DNA of 64,000 nt from Ptychodera flava (GCF_041260155.1 NC_091933.1:19351599-19415598); one strand, 5' to 3'; positions 47,838 to 59,973 are shown, numbered from the stretch's first letter. Numbers and translations: made by a program. The notes: generated from the sequence alone by a model not told the origin.

Positions 47838-50248
47838 CTATCCTATCTCGTTTTTCGTAGCGATGGTGCCGTAGTCCTTAGTCACAGATGGGGTTCCATT
47901 TATAGGAGCCGACGAACACTTGTCATTCATTGTTAATGGATCAAGTGGCTGCAACTTCCCACCAATGCAGTCCTTTACTTGGAGCGCACTGAAACGATAG
48001 AAAACGGAGCAAGGTTAGACGGTCGGGAAAAACGGAAGAGGCGGGTGAAAAAAACTATTTTATGTCAGATCGAAATGAGCTTGCAGTCAAGGCCAGGCAA
48101 AGGACCTTTTGTCCGACGCTTGGTGGCGTTTTCCACTTTGATTCCGATAAAAGAACTCACCTGACCAGAGAGACGGCTATAAGAATCGTAAACGCAAACA
48201 CAAGATAAACTGCATTCGGCATAAATTCCACAGTTGATGAATAGATGTTGTTGTACACAAGAGGCGATATACTCTGGGCAACTCCTTGTATGCCGCCGAC
48301 GAAAGAAAACATCACGCCTATGGAAATAATATAGTAGATAGTTTTTATGATATCATAGTAAATATCTCTATCAAGTAATCATGATAACATAGTTTCCGCT
48401 GGCCCAACTGTTTTGCTGAGTTGTTGATCCATGTCACTGATGACTTAGTTGTAGTTTTTTTAATTGCATGCCGATGCCTGTATACTTGCATATCACAGCT
48501 GTTTTCTGTTGGAGACCGTATGGTTTGTATACGGCTGATACATGACATGCGTGTATATACCATGGGTACACTGATCATTTAGCCACATAGATAGACGTAG
48601 AATGGTACGTCATCGAGCATTTTCCTGGCATTATGAGTCAGAAATCCGCGCCGCACCGGCTCAAACATGTCTGACGAACGGCTAAAGGGACGAACATTCA
48701 TAACAGGACGGTCATCTAATCGCCATGCTGGCTCAAATCGTGACATAAGTTGACGTATTGTCGTTGTGTCAAGTTTTAATGGAGTATGTTCATGCATTGC
48801 AAGTTGCAGAGCAACGGATACAAAGATGGAAAAATCAGAACAATGTTGTTATGTAGCAGCCATATTTGATTGTATCCCAACACAAATTGATGGTCATATG
48901 AAAATGTGTCAATTTTCGATGAAATCTGGTCCACGTAGTACCTCTAAAATAAAAAAGGAACAAAATTGTCATCCGATAGCCATACAGATTTTTATCGCGA
49001 TACAAATTGACATGCAATTTATTCTCTTTATACCAACTTTGAATGTAATCCGTCACAAGGCAGTGGTGCTAGCGCTGGGTATTTAAAACTCTGCCTTCAG
49101 AGCTTTACGCTTTTTGCATTTCATCAAAAGCTTCTTGGTCAATGACTATTTGAGCAAGCACCTACCCTGCTCTGTAGGATGTACCAGCTTTGACATGCGC
49201 CCTCGCAGAACGGGGTAACTAAGACTTGCCAAGCATCCAATGAAAGGGGCTGCAACAAATGAAAGGTGGGATATATTAGTGGAGGATCATCGCCCGCTCG
49301 CACGTGTCCGTTACTTCTGGTCCCGGGAAGCATTCAGCATGCCCTGACAAGAGACCTTGGCAAGCGAAGATGGTGGAGGATGGAATTCAAAAGAATGAAG
49401 GTCAAAGAGGGGTGACATATGGCTCTACGTTAGAGATATATGTCTCGCTTTTGTCGATTGATGAGACAGAGGTTGGACAATTGCAGCCTTTGTTTTGCAA
49501 TGATGTATTTTGTCATATATCCTTATCTCTTGCTAAGGCAAGTATTTAACGGAGGGTCGGGGAACGAACCAGGACAGCCCTGTGACCGGATTTTACTGGC
49601 ACAAACCGATTTGTGCAAAGTCAATCACACCAATATGCCTATGGGCTTTTCAAAAGTAACATCCGCAGATGACCGAGGAAACGTTGCAGAAAGCTTACAA
49701 TTTACGTGGCGGACTTGATCATCTTGCAATTGCGGTGACGAGAATTCCCTTTTGGCGCGATCACCTTGTCAATAAGCGTAAAGATAACGAGAACTTCTAT
49801 TAGTAGTACAGTACGATCCTCCTGTCAATCCAATTTATTCTACACATTTCTTTAGCAATTTACAGCAATACTTTCGCTGTCGTCTCCAAATGGACCTCGA
49901 CGTGTTTGTAAGGCAAAAAATATAAGAATTGAAATACTTACCACACAATATCATGATGGCATTCTGGGCTAATGCAATGGTGGCATAGTAGCCTATTCCG
50001 GACAGAAAACTGACCTGCGCAATACCAATGTCACCCAAACAACAAGCTAGGAGTCTCCCCCCGACTAAAAGACCTACAAAGTCAAGCATAAATAAATACA
50101 ATTATCAAAAGCTAGCTTACTTAATATGGAGTTCGAGCTTGCATAAGACTTAGTGTGGTGGCGATCTTGGTGTGCCCTGGGACCTACTTTTACATTAATT
50201 TACATTAATCAAAAGTCTATATTACGTCAGACTGACGTTTGGTAAGTA

Positions 50249-50297
<49 letters not shown>

Positions 50298-53200
50298 GCA
50301 TTCCTTATTTGTTCCAATACCCTTGTTCTAGGTGACCATATTAATAAACTATTAATATTCAACGGAGAGAAATGTTTTAGCGTTCTCAATACATCAAATT
50401 TTTAAAGCCGATATAAAATACCTCCTGCAACCCCAACTTACATTGAAATACTACAGTGTGACAGTGAGAGACGTCTAGGGCCAAAAATAGTCACTCTAAT
50501 ACCTCTATGTATGAAAAGAAGCTTATTGCTGCAATATCCATTTAGTAGCTCTCTGTTGTAAGAGCTCTGTGGGATCTTAGCAGACTCTAACACAGCTCCT
50601 CGCAGGCTACGCGCTGGTATAGGTGCCCTGGCTCAGCACACGCCGGCCCAACCCCAGCTCACTGAGTTTGGCTAAACCAGCCACAGTGCGTAGCAGCGAG
50701 GAGATTTGAGAGATACGTTCAAAGATGGCATGCGTGACAAGTATAATGACGGTCCTATGCAACTCCTGTTTTCTGGAGTTCGATGGAACACAACTTTATC
50801 CTTGAAACGCATCGCATCTTTTGTTTTAGTGAATAACTTAAAAATCACGTGCCTTGTGTAACAGGGATCTTGCATTCCAAATATGGGCAGATCGTCCATG
50901 TAGCCGACACGAACACGAAGTGTCTGTTACCGGCTACCAAAAACTATGAAAAATCGTAAAGAATGAGCTACAAAATCACTATCGGTTTTAAGTTGCAGGT
51001 AGAATAAGTCTGTGCCTTTGTATAAAATACTATAAAAATAGTAGAAAGTGAGCAACCAGCTGAAAGTTAGTGGAGGAGACCTTAGCCGCATATCATTTGC
51101 ATCTCATTGTCGGCTACATGGACTGTGTGCCCAAATATGACCAAGCTCTGACTCGTGGTGACTGTTGCATGCAATCTCAATATCAAACTGTGCAACAGTA
51201 CGGCTTGCATAACGGAGGTTTATTTGGCCGTGTTGTAGCGCAAGGCAATATAGTAACTAGCTCTCCGTACAGGTATGTGTGTTCCCGGCGTTATACGGCC
51301 TCCACCACGGTGGAGGCCGTATAACACCGGGAACACACATACCTGTACGCAGGGCTATATAGTAAAAAACAGATGGGAGCGCTCATCCATGATATAGTTA
51401 AATTTTATCGTAGTGGCCATAGTTTGCGGTTTGTAATGTTTGCGACTTGGACCTCAATGCTTGGATTAACCACTATACCGGGTTCTTTTCACGTTTCGGC
51501 CAATTAGATCGCTGTATTTGCGCTATCAATTTATAGGTATGATATAATAACCGACAACAGCATTTTGATCATTACAAGTACGCCAGATTTCTCTACTTGT
51601 AAGGGGCAGGAGGTATAACTTATCGAGCACTCGGTACGCGAGTTTCAAAATACCAAAATATATTTACTAATTTAGTTAGAGACTCCCCTCGAAAAGGGTT
51701 ACGGGCGCTCGTTGCATTCACGGAATAAGTACGAAGAGGGCGGAGGACGATGTTGTAGTCGAGGCCGAAGGCTATCTGCCACAAGGGCTCGGCATTCGGC
51801 CTCGTCCATCGTCCTTCTACCCGAGACTGCTTATGTAGCAATGATACAAGGTGCCGCCACTGTAAATTTCATCAATTTCGCAAAATCATCACAAAACATG
51901 TTTTGAAGGCTGATATACCGATTTTTCTTATTTTTGACCCTGACCTAAAATTTGGAGGGTAAAGTGAGAGCTGCTCGTAACTGCCCTCCCACTGGCATAC
52001 GCTGAAAATATACCCTCCCACTGAATTTTGATGCCCACTGCCCTCCGGTATCTACAGTCTGCCCGCTCCCCACTCCCCACAACAATTCCAGCTCCCCGCT
52101 GCCCTCTCCCCACTACTGAAATTTTCCATTGCCAACTAGATGCCCACTAGGCACCCCAGAACAACGCAAAACCGTGCGAGCAGTTAGCAGTGTACTTGGA
52201 ACATTGCTCCCCTCTAAGTTATGCGCTTAATTTCTCCTCAAGTTCTATCAAGCACGCCGCTTTCCCCTCCCTCTACGTATTTTCCGGTGCCCACTGTCAA
52301 AAATTTTCTCCCCGCCCGCTGAAAGTATTGAAATTTCTTCCCCGCCCACAGTAAATATCGATATTTTCTCCCCGCCCGCTGATTAGTTTTAAAATTTGCC
52401 CGCCCGCTGAAGAACTTCGCACGAACACCTTTTTGCACGAACAGCTTAGTTGGCGGCACCTGATGATACGAACGCCTGAACCAAGACTCACCGATTCCAT
52501 TGGCAAGGAAAGCAATAGCCTGGTAGTAGCCGATGTACTCAGGACCAAAACAGTATGGAGGTGCCATAACGTACAAGATTGTTATGACAGATGACGACAT
52601 CGTCAATGCTGAGAAAAAGAAAACGACAGATAGCACAGTCAGTCTCGATGAATATCCCCTTGGCTTGTTGGAGAACATTAGAATGACGTCATTAAATTGA
52701 TCGCGAAGGGAAATTCTAGTTTTTTGAAGAACCCTGGTCTCTTCAAGCCAGAAGGTAATGTACAGGGCTGTGCAGGCGGTCACACCAAGGGACATCCATA
52801 GAGGTGGGAGGAACCCGGCAACTTTGATCCAGTGGCCGACTCCGATCTGCGAGACGCAGCCTGCAACGTATGCCGAGGTTTCTGCGATAATCAGCCGCAT
52901 TGTAAGGTGTTCTTTCGTTGTGACGTCCGATATGTAGGCAAAGGATATCGAAAATATGGCAAATAGACTGCCGCTTAAACCGCGCAACACCTCGGATATG
53001 AAAAAGTATGGAATGGGCAGACTAAACATAATCACCACCAGGGTAATCGCAATTGACAGCATAATACCGACGACTGGTATCAGTAAAGTCAGCTTTCGGC
53101 CCCATCCTCGCTCACTGCGTGAACCCAAAAATAGAGATGAAAACACCATCAACACCGAAGAAGTTACATCAAATCCAAGAGACCAGTAAGACGAAATAGC

Positions 53201-53524
53201 CTGCACCTGGTGTCCAAGGATGTACTCCGGGTCGCTTTTGTTCACGGCACAGCCGCTGGAATGATTCTCGAACGGCGAGGGTTGAGTGGTGTAGTTCAAC
53301 GATTCTCCGACAGCCTGTGTCAAGTACTCTACTCTGACAGAAGCGAAGACAGTCATGTATACAAAAGTCACGGTGAATATCACGGGTTCCACCGTAATGA
53401 GACGGCGCAATCGGCCCAGCAGCCCTGGCTTTGCTACCAATACCGATATGCTTGGATCACCTGCCTTCAGCGGATCGGTTTCGACGCTTGGTGCAGGCTC
53501 TGTCATCTTCCCTTGCACAGACAT
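47838..53524 (-). CDS. SLC46-family solute carrier, copy B (5 coding exons, 518 aa)
   Basis: Tandem paralogue of the gene at 34129-40081, same strand. Coding exons: 52492-53524, 49942-50073, 49166-49249, 48161-48317, 47838-47988; intron phases 1, 1, 1, 2 as in copy A. The MFS signature GSRSERGWGRK is at 134-144, and the outer-loop cysteines Cys92 and Cys325 are conserved. Against copy A it differs by ~12 of 45 residues in exon 2 but only ~3 of 52 in exon 4. The C-terminus is a few residues longer (ends NEIG). Codons 110-205 of exon 1 are nearly identical to copy A, while flanking segments differ at ~20% of bases. The frame stays open ~250 bp past the exon 1 donor (GGAATCG/GTGAGT) through C-rich intron sequence; that extension is not coding. 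All splice sites are canonical and no breaks were seen. Substrate unknown. Confidence 0.9.
48830..49060 (+). repeat. Degenerate copy of the ~150-bp repeat in SLC46 copy B intron 3
   Basis: Contains GCAGCCATATTTGATTGTAT, ACAAATTGA-GG-CATATG, GATAGCCATACAGATTTTTA, ACAAATTGACATGCA and TACCAACTTTGAATGTAATC, which match the units at 60440-62330 in order. About one and a half units, strongly diverged. Confidence 0.5.
50251..50295. repeat. (CT)n microsatellite in SLC46 copy B intron 1
   Basis: About 45 bp of CT at the position equivalent to 37593-37660 in copy A. Confidence 0.9.
51259..51356. mobile_element. 98-bp hairpin element in SLC46 copy B intron 1
   Basis: 40-bp arms (51267-51306 and 51309-51348, beginning GTACAGGTATGTGTGTTCCC) differ at one base and are separated by two bases. 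Weaker pairing extends to AGCTCT/AGGGCT at the tips. ATATAGTAACT at 51248-51258 and ATATAGTAAAA at 51357-51367 form a 9-11-bp target repeat, Mutator-like in size. Absent from copy A. Confidence 0.8.
51950..52430. repeat. C-rich motif arrays in SLC46 copy B intron 1
   Basis: Two blocks. Block 51985-52150 repeats CTGCCCTCCCACTG- and GCTCCCCACT-type motifs. Block 52250-52420 repeats ATTTTCTCCCCGCCCGCTGA-type motifs at ~45-bp spacing. The first block resembles 57120-57300. These look like subterminal arrays of decayed transposable elements similar in style to the G-rich ends elsewhere in the window, but no terminal repeats were found. Confidence 0.5.
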
Positions 53525-53918
53525 CGCTGAGAGTTGTGGTCAGAGCACAGAACAGAGCATCAGCTGTAGTACTTACGTCACTGCTAAAACCTTCAAAAAT
53601 TATTTTGTAAGGACTCGACACAACAGTGGAATGACTGCGCCTGATACGTGCTTATGCTGCTGGCGGTCAGCGCCATCCTATTGATTATCTCACTGCAAGT
53701 GTGACCTTCCGTTTTATTTCACCCCGTAAATTTGCATAGTTACGTCATACATGTAAATATGCTACGATTCTCGATCAGCCATCTGCGATTCGGGAGTTCG
53801 TTAACCGTGGCATAAATTATTTTTCGTCTGCAGAGAGGCTGGAGATCATAAAATCAAGCCGGGATTCCAAGTACAAACATTCATTGGATCGCACTCTCAT
53901 GAGCTTTAATGATTCATG

Positions 53919-54013
53919 CACAGTCACTCGTGATCTATTCCGCTCTCGGACTATACGCCCATAGACGTGTACACACGTTAGTCCGAGAGCGGAATAGATC
54001 ACGAGTGACCGTG
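53919..54013. mobile_element. 95-bp hairpin element with 8-bp target repeat
   Basis: 31-bp perfect arms starting GTCACTCGTGATCTATTCCG, extended by CACA/CACG at the tips. GATTCATG flanks both sides exactly (53911-53918 and 54014-54021). Tip CAC(A/G)G and target size resemble the element at 35830-35904. About 0.4 kb upstream of the SLC46 copy B start codon. Confidence 0.88.
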
Positions 54014-54058
54014 GATTCATGATAGACAAAGGTTCTGCTTCAACACAGTCGCTTGTGA

Positions 54059-54148
54059 TGATTGGATACACGGTGAAGGCTCATATATGCAATTATTCCA
54101 TACATTTCCAATGCATATACGGGGCGCACTTCACCGTGTATCCAATCA
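54059..54148. repeat. 90-bp hairpin next to the 8-bp-target element
   Basis: 20-bp perfect arms TGATTGGATACACGGTGAAG and CTTCACCGTGTATCCAATCA, with partial pairing further in (CATATATGCA/TGCATATAC) and outside (TCGC/GCGA). No clear target repeat. Probably another small palindromic element. Confidence 0.65.
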
Positions 54149-54510
54149 CATGCGAATGTAGCTTACACACTAACAACCTGAGGCTATAGTTTGAGTTTAC
54201 ACGAAACCTAACTTTACTTTTTTTTAAAAAAAAAATTTGGTATGTGTCTTGCCAATGTGAAAAATTAAAGACGACTGCAGGGCGAGTACAAAATACTAGA
54301 ACTATAGTTTGATTAAAAAATCCCTCTTCCTTGAACCATTGATCCTTTTAAACATATCCAGTTGACAAATACGATAGAGGTTAGCAATGTTCGTGTGAGA
54401 GACTCGGAGGAGGGCAGGGGAAACTGACTGGCAACTATATATGAGAGAGATAGACAAACAGGCCCGGGCAAACAGGCAGGCTGACAGGCAGACGGACGTA
54501 TACACTATAG

Positions 54511-55009
54511 GGAAAAAGTGCGTGACTAGAGCGAGAAACTGACGCTTTCTCGCAATCGGTGAGAATCTGTTCATATTCTCACCGCTGTCGGTGAGAAAAT
54601 TTTAATCTCCACTGGAGATTGGTGAGAAATGCACTCCTTGGCGAGAATCAAGTGTGAGAACAAATTCTCACCGGTGAGAATGGAAATTCTCACTAAGTAC
54701 AGCGAGAATTGAAATTCACTGGCGAGAATCATCAAGACTCGCCGTTCATTGGCGAGAATCATAAAGACTCTGAATGGTGAGTCTTAATGATTCTAGCCAG
54801 TGAATTTCAATTCTCGCTGTACTTGGTGAGAATTTCCATTCTCACCGGTGAGAATTTGTTCTCACACTTGATTCTCGCCAAGGAGTGCGTTTCTCACAAA
54901 TCTCCAGTAGACATTAAAATTTTCTCACCGACAGCAGCGAGAATAAGAATAGATTCTCACCGATTGCGAGAAAGCGTCAGTTTCTCGCTCTAGTCACGCA
55001 CTTTTTCCC
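54511..55009. mobile_element. 499-bp near-complete palindrome built of GCGAGAAT motifs
   Basis: The two halves (54511-54760 and about 54780-55009) are inverted copies over nearly their whole length with a few percent differences and small indels. GCGAGAAT, GGTGAGAAT and their complements recur many times in each arm. TACACTATAG (54501-54510) and TATACTATAG (55010-55019) form a 10-bp target repeat, 9/10 identical, Mutator-like in size. Because of the symmetry, each arm yields almost the same short open frame on opposite strands; these are not genes. Confidence 0.85.
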
Positions 55010-55019
55010 TATACTATAG

Positions 55020-56378
55020 TGATAGAGGAAGGGGAGAGGGAATTCAATAGCATATTGTTGCGTATGATGATGATGATATAACTGGGTCACATGAGAACAA
55101 TGAGCAAGATGCACATGACTATAATTAATGAAGGACGGTGTTTGAAAAACAACTGGCAGTGAGAAATGTGGTGAAAAAGGCGATTGTTCGAAAATAAATG
55201 TTATCAAGGATTTGTATACTTGTTTCATTCTGCGATTTGTGTAAAGTCGTTGACTGAATGCCCTTGAAGCCCTTGTTCGGCGATCTATATTTATATGTTA
55301 GGGAGGGGAAGGGGGTGGATATGTGTAAGTAGGGAAGAAACTATACTGCGTCAGCTGAGGCTACCACTAGACGAACGATAAAAGGTTGAAACTCTGCCCA
55401 GACGGTGTATCTCGACATGTTCGTACTTTGGAACTATTTTTGTGAATCTAATGTCACCGTATGTTATGGAAGTCGAGTTTCTAGGCATACATATATTGAG
55501 TTTACTTTATTTTGGTCTAAAATAGTTCTTCATGTCTAAAAGTTTGTTTGTTTGTACGACGGAATACGAAAGACCAATATTTTTAAAATCTTCATAATCC
55601 AATTTCTTATTTGTTTTTATTTTCCAACTTCAGGCGTTTGCTCCTATTCTTCATGATAGTTTATCTCTGATTAGTGTACAGTACATATCCTGTTTTGATG
55701 ACTATTCCTCTATGCATTTTCAGACACACGTCCGCTGTGTACCTGCGTCTTCTAAGGAGTTCCTTGTTTGAGCTAGAACGGACGATATTCGACACTGATT
55801 TGAGTAATTATCAGAGCTGGGACCGCTGGATTGGGCCGCTGCAATTTGTGCAGGAACTATCGCGTCCTATTTTTTTTCGAACGACACTACACTGAAAGTG
55901 TACTTCAGACCTGTTTTCGTATGATAAAAACATGTCTATGTAAGAGTCTGTCCTTCCAAGTGTATGTTTATCTAACCATGCTAGTAATATGAATACTGAT
56001 TATAGCATGATAAAGAATAGGCCTATATATAAAAAAGAGAAGGTTACGAAAGGATCCTGAAGGCTAGACCTGGGCATAGCCAATTTCACGCAGATCGATG
56101 AAAGGCAACCACTACACCATGGCGATGACAATAGGGGACTCAAGCTCCTCCTTGATTGTTTCTTTGTTTATGCGTATTTATTTGTTACGTATGATTATTT
56201 CCAGACACAATAAAGAACCCTAAAAATGTATTGTGTTCATATTTGTTAATAAAGAACGGCGTTTGTTTGTTTACAAATTAATATAGTCAATAAATGACAA
56301 GATCTACGACAGAACGTCACACCGTAGTTTAGGTTGCTTCTGGTTATATAAAAATGTGAACGCGCTAGGACATCTAGT
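55020..56378. other. No gene recognised
   Basis: AT-rich with short frames only. Near 56063-56125 the minus strand has an A-box-like TGGTGTAGTGGTT, but no convincing B box or cloverleaf. Confidence 0.5.
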
Positions 56379-56467
56379 AGACTGAAAGATCCGTCGCTCG
56401 ATCCGTCGCTCCCCCTCGTAAGAGGAGGGGGCGTAGAGAGCGTCCTCGAACGACGGATCTTTCAGTC
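56379..56467. mobile_element. 89-bp hairpin MITE, copy 2 (GACTGAAAGATCCGTCGCTC family)
   Basis: Shares AGACTGAAAGATCCGTCGCT at the left and its complement at the right, plus CGTCCTCGA(A/G)CGACGG, with 35175-35269. The loop region is different and G/C-rich. Flanking sequences AGGACATCT and AGGAAAACT are only weakly similar, so the target repeat is decayed or absent. Confidence 0.8.
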
Positions 56468-57119
56468 GAGGAAAACTGGCTGCCCATTACAAATGGCAAC
56501 ACCAGTCACATCCTGTCACTGTGGCCGCTTGAGAAATATGTAACTTGCCCGCTACTGCCTAGCAGTCCTACCTTCTGCGCATCCGCTGCGCAAGAGGATT
56601 ATGAAAATATCTCCATCCGGCATCCCCTCACATGAAGGATGCCTTCATGTGTTTCACAAAAAATGCCCGTTTGTTTACGAGCAGCTTTTTTTGCAAGAAA
56701 ACATTGAACGCTGGCAGACTTTGGAGTACGATCGACCGTGACCACGATCTAGGTCAACACGTATATAGCCTTGAAAATCGAAAATTAAAACACCGACGTA
56801 TAAAGTTTGACAACTGAAAAAACCAACTTGACACTTTTAATTGGGGATGGGACCGGACCTCAAAATTTTTCTATCTGACTGGAGTTTTTGTTCAAACACA
56901 ATTACGGCTACCCTGACCTGACCCACTTTTCTCACCAAAAGCGCGGAGAATTATGTTTTTCGGTACACTTCTCATACTCAAACATGTTGATAATATTTCT
57001 AAAGCAATCCTGTGTGTTTGGGACGATTGCACGTATGCAGGTGCAGTCAGCTGGTCGGTTCTAAACAATTTTACATTTTTTTAACTTAAAAACCTAGAGT
57101 ATTTTGAATCAAATTAATT

Positions 57120-57300
57120 TTTGAGAGAGAAGTGGTAGCTATTCGCAATTGTCCTCCGGCTCCGGAGTTGAAAATTTGCCCTACCCGCCCACGAGTTTCC
57201 CCTTCTCACAACGTTGAAAACTCTCTACTGCCCTCTCCCATTATAAACGCTCCCCATTGCTCTCTCCCGATCACATGATCTTACCCTGCCCATTGGTATT
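57120..57300. repeat. C-rich motif array related to 51985-52150
   Basis: Repeated TGCCCTCTCCCATT, GCTCCCCATTGC and CCCTACCCGCCCAC motifs follow GAGAGAGAAGTGGTAGCT. The order resembles the block in SLC46 copy B intron 1 (GTGAGAGCTGCTCG, then TGCCCTCCCACTG). The two probably derive from ends of one element family. Confidence 0.45.
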
Positions 57301-57474
57301 CAGGCCAATACAGTAATTTCTGAGAACTCAAAAAAGCGATATTTATATTTATCATAACGAGTCAGAATATCTCTAACGGTGGATAAGCGAAAACGAGCAA
57401 CAAAGTTTTCAGAAAATCTTCGGGTGAAACAAGTAAGGTGCCGTAATTCTTAACTACAGTTTTGAAATATATTG

Positions 57475-57669
57475 ATGAGGATATCTCACATTTGCGTTAT
57501 TGCGTTTTTCCTTGTAAATGTTTCATCTATGACGGTGGCGACAGCAAAAACCTTAAGAGGGCGCACTTTAACAGCACCAACATGCGTGGGCACAGAGCAA
57601 GCAAAAAATGAGCAGAGAGATTTTAAAAAATGTTTCACCTACCAACACCTGGATGAGCCTAAATCGTAA
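57475..57669 (+). CDS. Candidate small secreted peptide, 64 aa (hypothetical)
   Basis: ATG-to-TAA frame. Residues 1-24 look like a signal peptide: basic MRISH, hydrophobic ICVIAFFLVNV, and a likely cleavage after VATA at 24. The mature part would be ~40 residues, rich in Lys/Thr/Gln, with two cysteines (37 and 53) and a possible basic site LRGR at 27-30. AATAAA occurs at 57741-57746, 72 bp past the stop, so the frame could be a complete single-exon gene or the last exon of a longer one. No family is recognised and no promoter motif is evident. A frame of this length can occur by chance; the signal-like start plus poly(A) signal is the only support. Confidence 0.35.
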   Translation: MRISHICVIAFFLVNVSSMTVATAKTLRGRTLTAPTCVGTEQAKNEQRDFKKCFTYQHLDEPKS

Positions 57670-57746
57670 CAAGCTTAAAGAGTTTTGTAATTTAAAATGT
57701 ATGGTCTGAGGATGATCTCTTGTTTTTGATATGGAAGATCAATAAA

Positions 57747-59605
57747 AGTATACAGCTGTACACTTCAAACTAGGTTTTGTTTGATATTTAATTGCAATTG
57801 GCCCACTTGCCCACTACCAGCACATGTTGGCTTATATGCAGCTATAAGTGTTATTTCAGACAATTGCAAATATATTTAAATACACAAATTACATAAGGAT
57901 ATTACTTTTGCCATTTTTTCATTATATCTATTTTATTTCAAAACTTAGCTTGGCAGATATTACGGAGCAAATGGAGTGCATATCAGTGTTAGCACTGTGG
58001 CAATTTGACTGAAGAAAAACAGCCCTGTCACAAAATACTAGGAAGTACTCCCTTAAGTGTGATCATTATCATCACTGCAACCCCCCCCCCACCCCCACCC
58101 CCAGTGAAAGACATGCTGGTTTAATATGGTATATGAAAGGAACACACCATGATAAAACAGCCTCATTGCTATTGTACACATTATTTGTAAACCAAAAATA
58201 TAAAATATTTGGAACTCAATTTATTTGAGCTACTGTTATTGTATTGCAAGCTGGGATGAGTTTTGTGACTGGACACTACACAGCAAATGCTATTAAAAAT
58301 CAATTTTACCATTGATCTTTCATCACAACAACCAAAGACCACAGGGATCTCATTCTTTACGGATATTTTATAAATAGTCACACTATGAGGGTATACGGCT
58401 GAATGAAATCCAAGAGTGAATCACAAGAAGTGAGCAGTTTTCTTGCCAAAGTCTTTAGAACACATTCATGTATACAGATCTGAATAAGGTTTTCACTGTT
58501 TGATATTTTTTTATTTCTCTAGACAAGGGAGTTTGATACAGCCAGTTGTACACAACAAACTAGTCTTACCAAGGTGCTACAGGAGAACTTTCAGGAGACA
58601 ACTTGACTTACAAACTACCGGTACTTCTAGAAAAGAGCCAACTGTCCCAGTTTTGCAAATGTGGCAACACATTAGCCTGTGTTTGTGATATCCCACCATT
58701 AATGAAGATTTACACTCAACCAAGTGACAGTAAAGACAAGGACAAACTCACACACAGATGCATATGGTGGTTTTACAAACATTTGTATCATCAGCCTTAA
58801 ACTGGTGAAAGACACATTTCTAGCTAACATTTTACATTCCTTAAACTGACTGTTTACATTACAGCCTGATATAATAAGACATACACCACTGGATAACAGA
58901 CTAAAAAGTGACTTGGTGAAATTCATCATCTTCACTGTTGAGTAAACCTCTTGAGAATGAACCGGCAAGATGGTAAACACAGAACAAAAGTTTGAAAATA
59001 CAGGACGTTAAATTGAAATACATGCAATTTGAAGTACATGTATAAATCTACATATATTCTACGGGCATACACTGATAAAGGACTCTTGTTTTTCAAAAGA
59101 GACTAACAGTATATTACCATTATCAAGATACAAAATTTCATATTAAAATTTGTTTGAAAAAAGATTAGGAATTTAATATGATATAATTTTTTTTGAAAAA
59201 AAGATAAAGAATTTCCACAAGTCTATCTAGGCTGTCGACAGTCCCTTATGCCTTTTTGGCTTGAAATACAAGTAGCCAGTTCAGCAAGTAACATAGAATG
59301 GGTGTGAATCGAAAGTTTTTTACACACAGCTGAGAGCTGAAGGCTCACACAGGACAAGTGCAAAAAGCATAGGCCACAATGGCAGAAGGAGCTGCACACT
59401 GTCTTACATCTATCTTGAAAGACCTAGCATATCCATTTCTGATTATCAAGGAAGACACTTGGAAATGCCGCTGTGATCCGACATATTTCCTTGCATGATT
59501 ATCATCGTCTGCAATGCAAGCAGTACAAGACTCAGAGAAGACTAAATCAGCAATTGACTGTGCTGAATACAGTACCCAAGTACTGACTGATTTTTATTTT
59601 GCCAA
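57747..59605. other. No gene recognised
   Basis: AT-rich sequence with a C-run near 58080-58103 and several short frames without domains. No TIR or tandem structure was seen. Confidence 0.5.
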
Positions 59606-59606
59606 G

Positions 59607-59882
59607 AATTACTTATTATTTATTTATTTATTTATTTATTTTTTATTGTATTACTCATCAAACAGGCAAACCCAATTACAGGATGAGGTTCCCAAAACCA
59701 ACTACCCAATGGAGCAATGAGGAGTAAAGTGCCTTGCTCAAGGGCACAACACCGTGCTAGAGTCTCGAACTCACCATCGTTTGACAGCAAGTCTGTTACT
59801 CTGGACCTACCAGATCTCTAGCTCATCATGCATCCCCCAACAGTGAGTCCAGTACCCTAACCACTGTCTCACAGTGCATGGT
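59607..59882 (-). mobile_element. tRNA-derived SINE with (AAAT)n tail
   Basis: Read on the minus strand: TGGTTAGGGTACTGG (59849-59863) matches a pol III A box and GTTCGAGACTC (59760-59770) a B box. A body follows with CCTTGAGCAAGGCACTTTAC and CTCATTGCTCCATTGGGTAG, and then a TAAATAAATAAA tail. Head-body-tail order is that of a tRNA-derived SINE; the GCAAGGCACTTTACTC segment is of a kind shared by several animal SINE bodies. It has no coding capacity and would rely on a LINE. Confidence 0.75.
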
Positions 59883-59973
59883 GTATTACATGTTACCAGT
59901 CAAAACACTGGAAGACATACGGTTGAAGTGTCAATGCAAATGAGCTGCTAAATACATCAACAGTAACACTGAA

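Noticed and set aside
52238-52491. C-terminal extension of SLC46 copy B exon 1
   Set aside because: A canonical donor at 52492/52491 matches copy A and joins in frame to exon 2; the extension is C-rich repeat.
54571-54993. Two nearly identical short proteins on opposite strands
   Set aside because: Mirror images caused by the 499-bp palindrome, made of a repeated short motif.
56063-56125. Possible tRNA on the minus strand
   Set aside because: An A-box-like TGGTGTAGTGGTT is present, but the B box is poor and no cloverleaf stems were found by eye.
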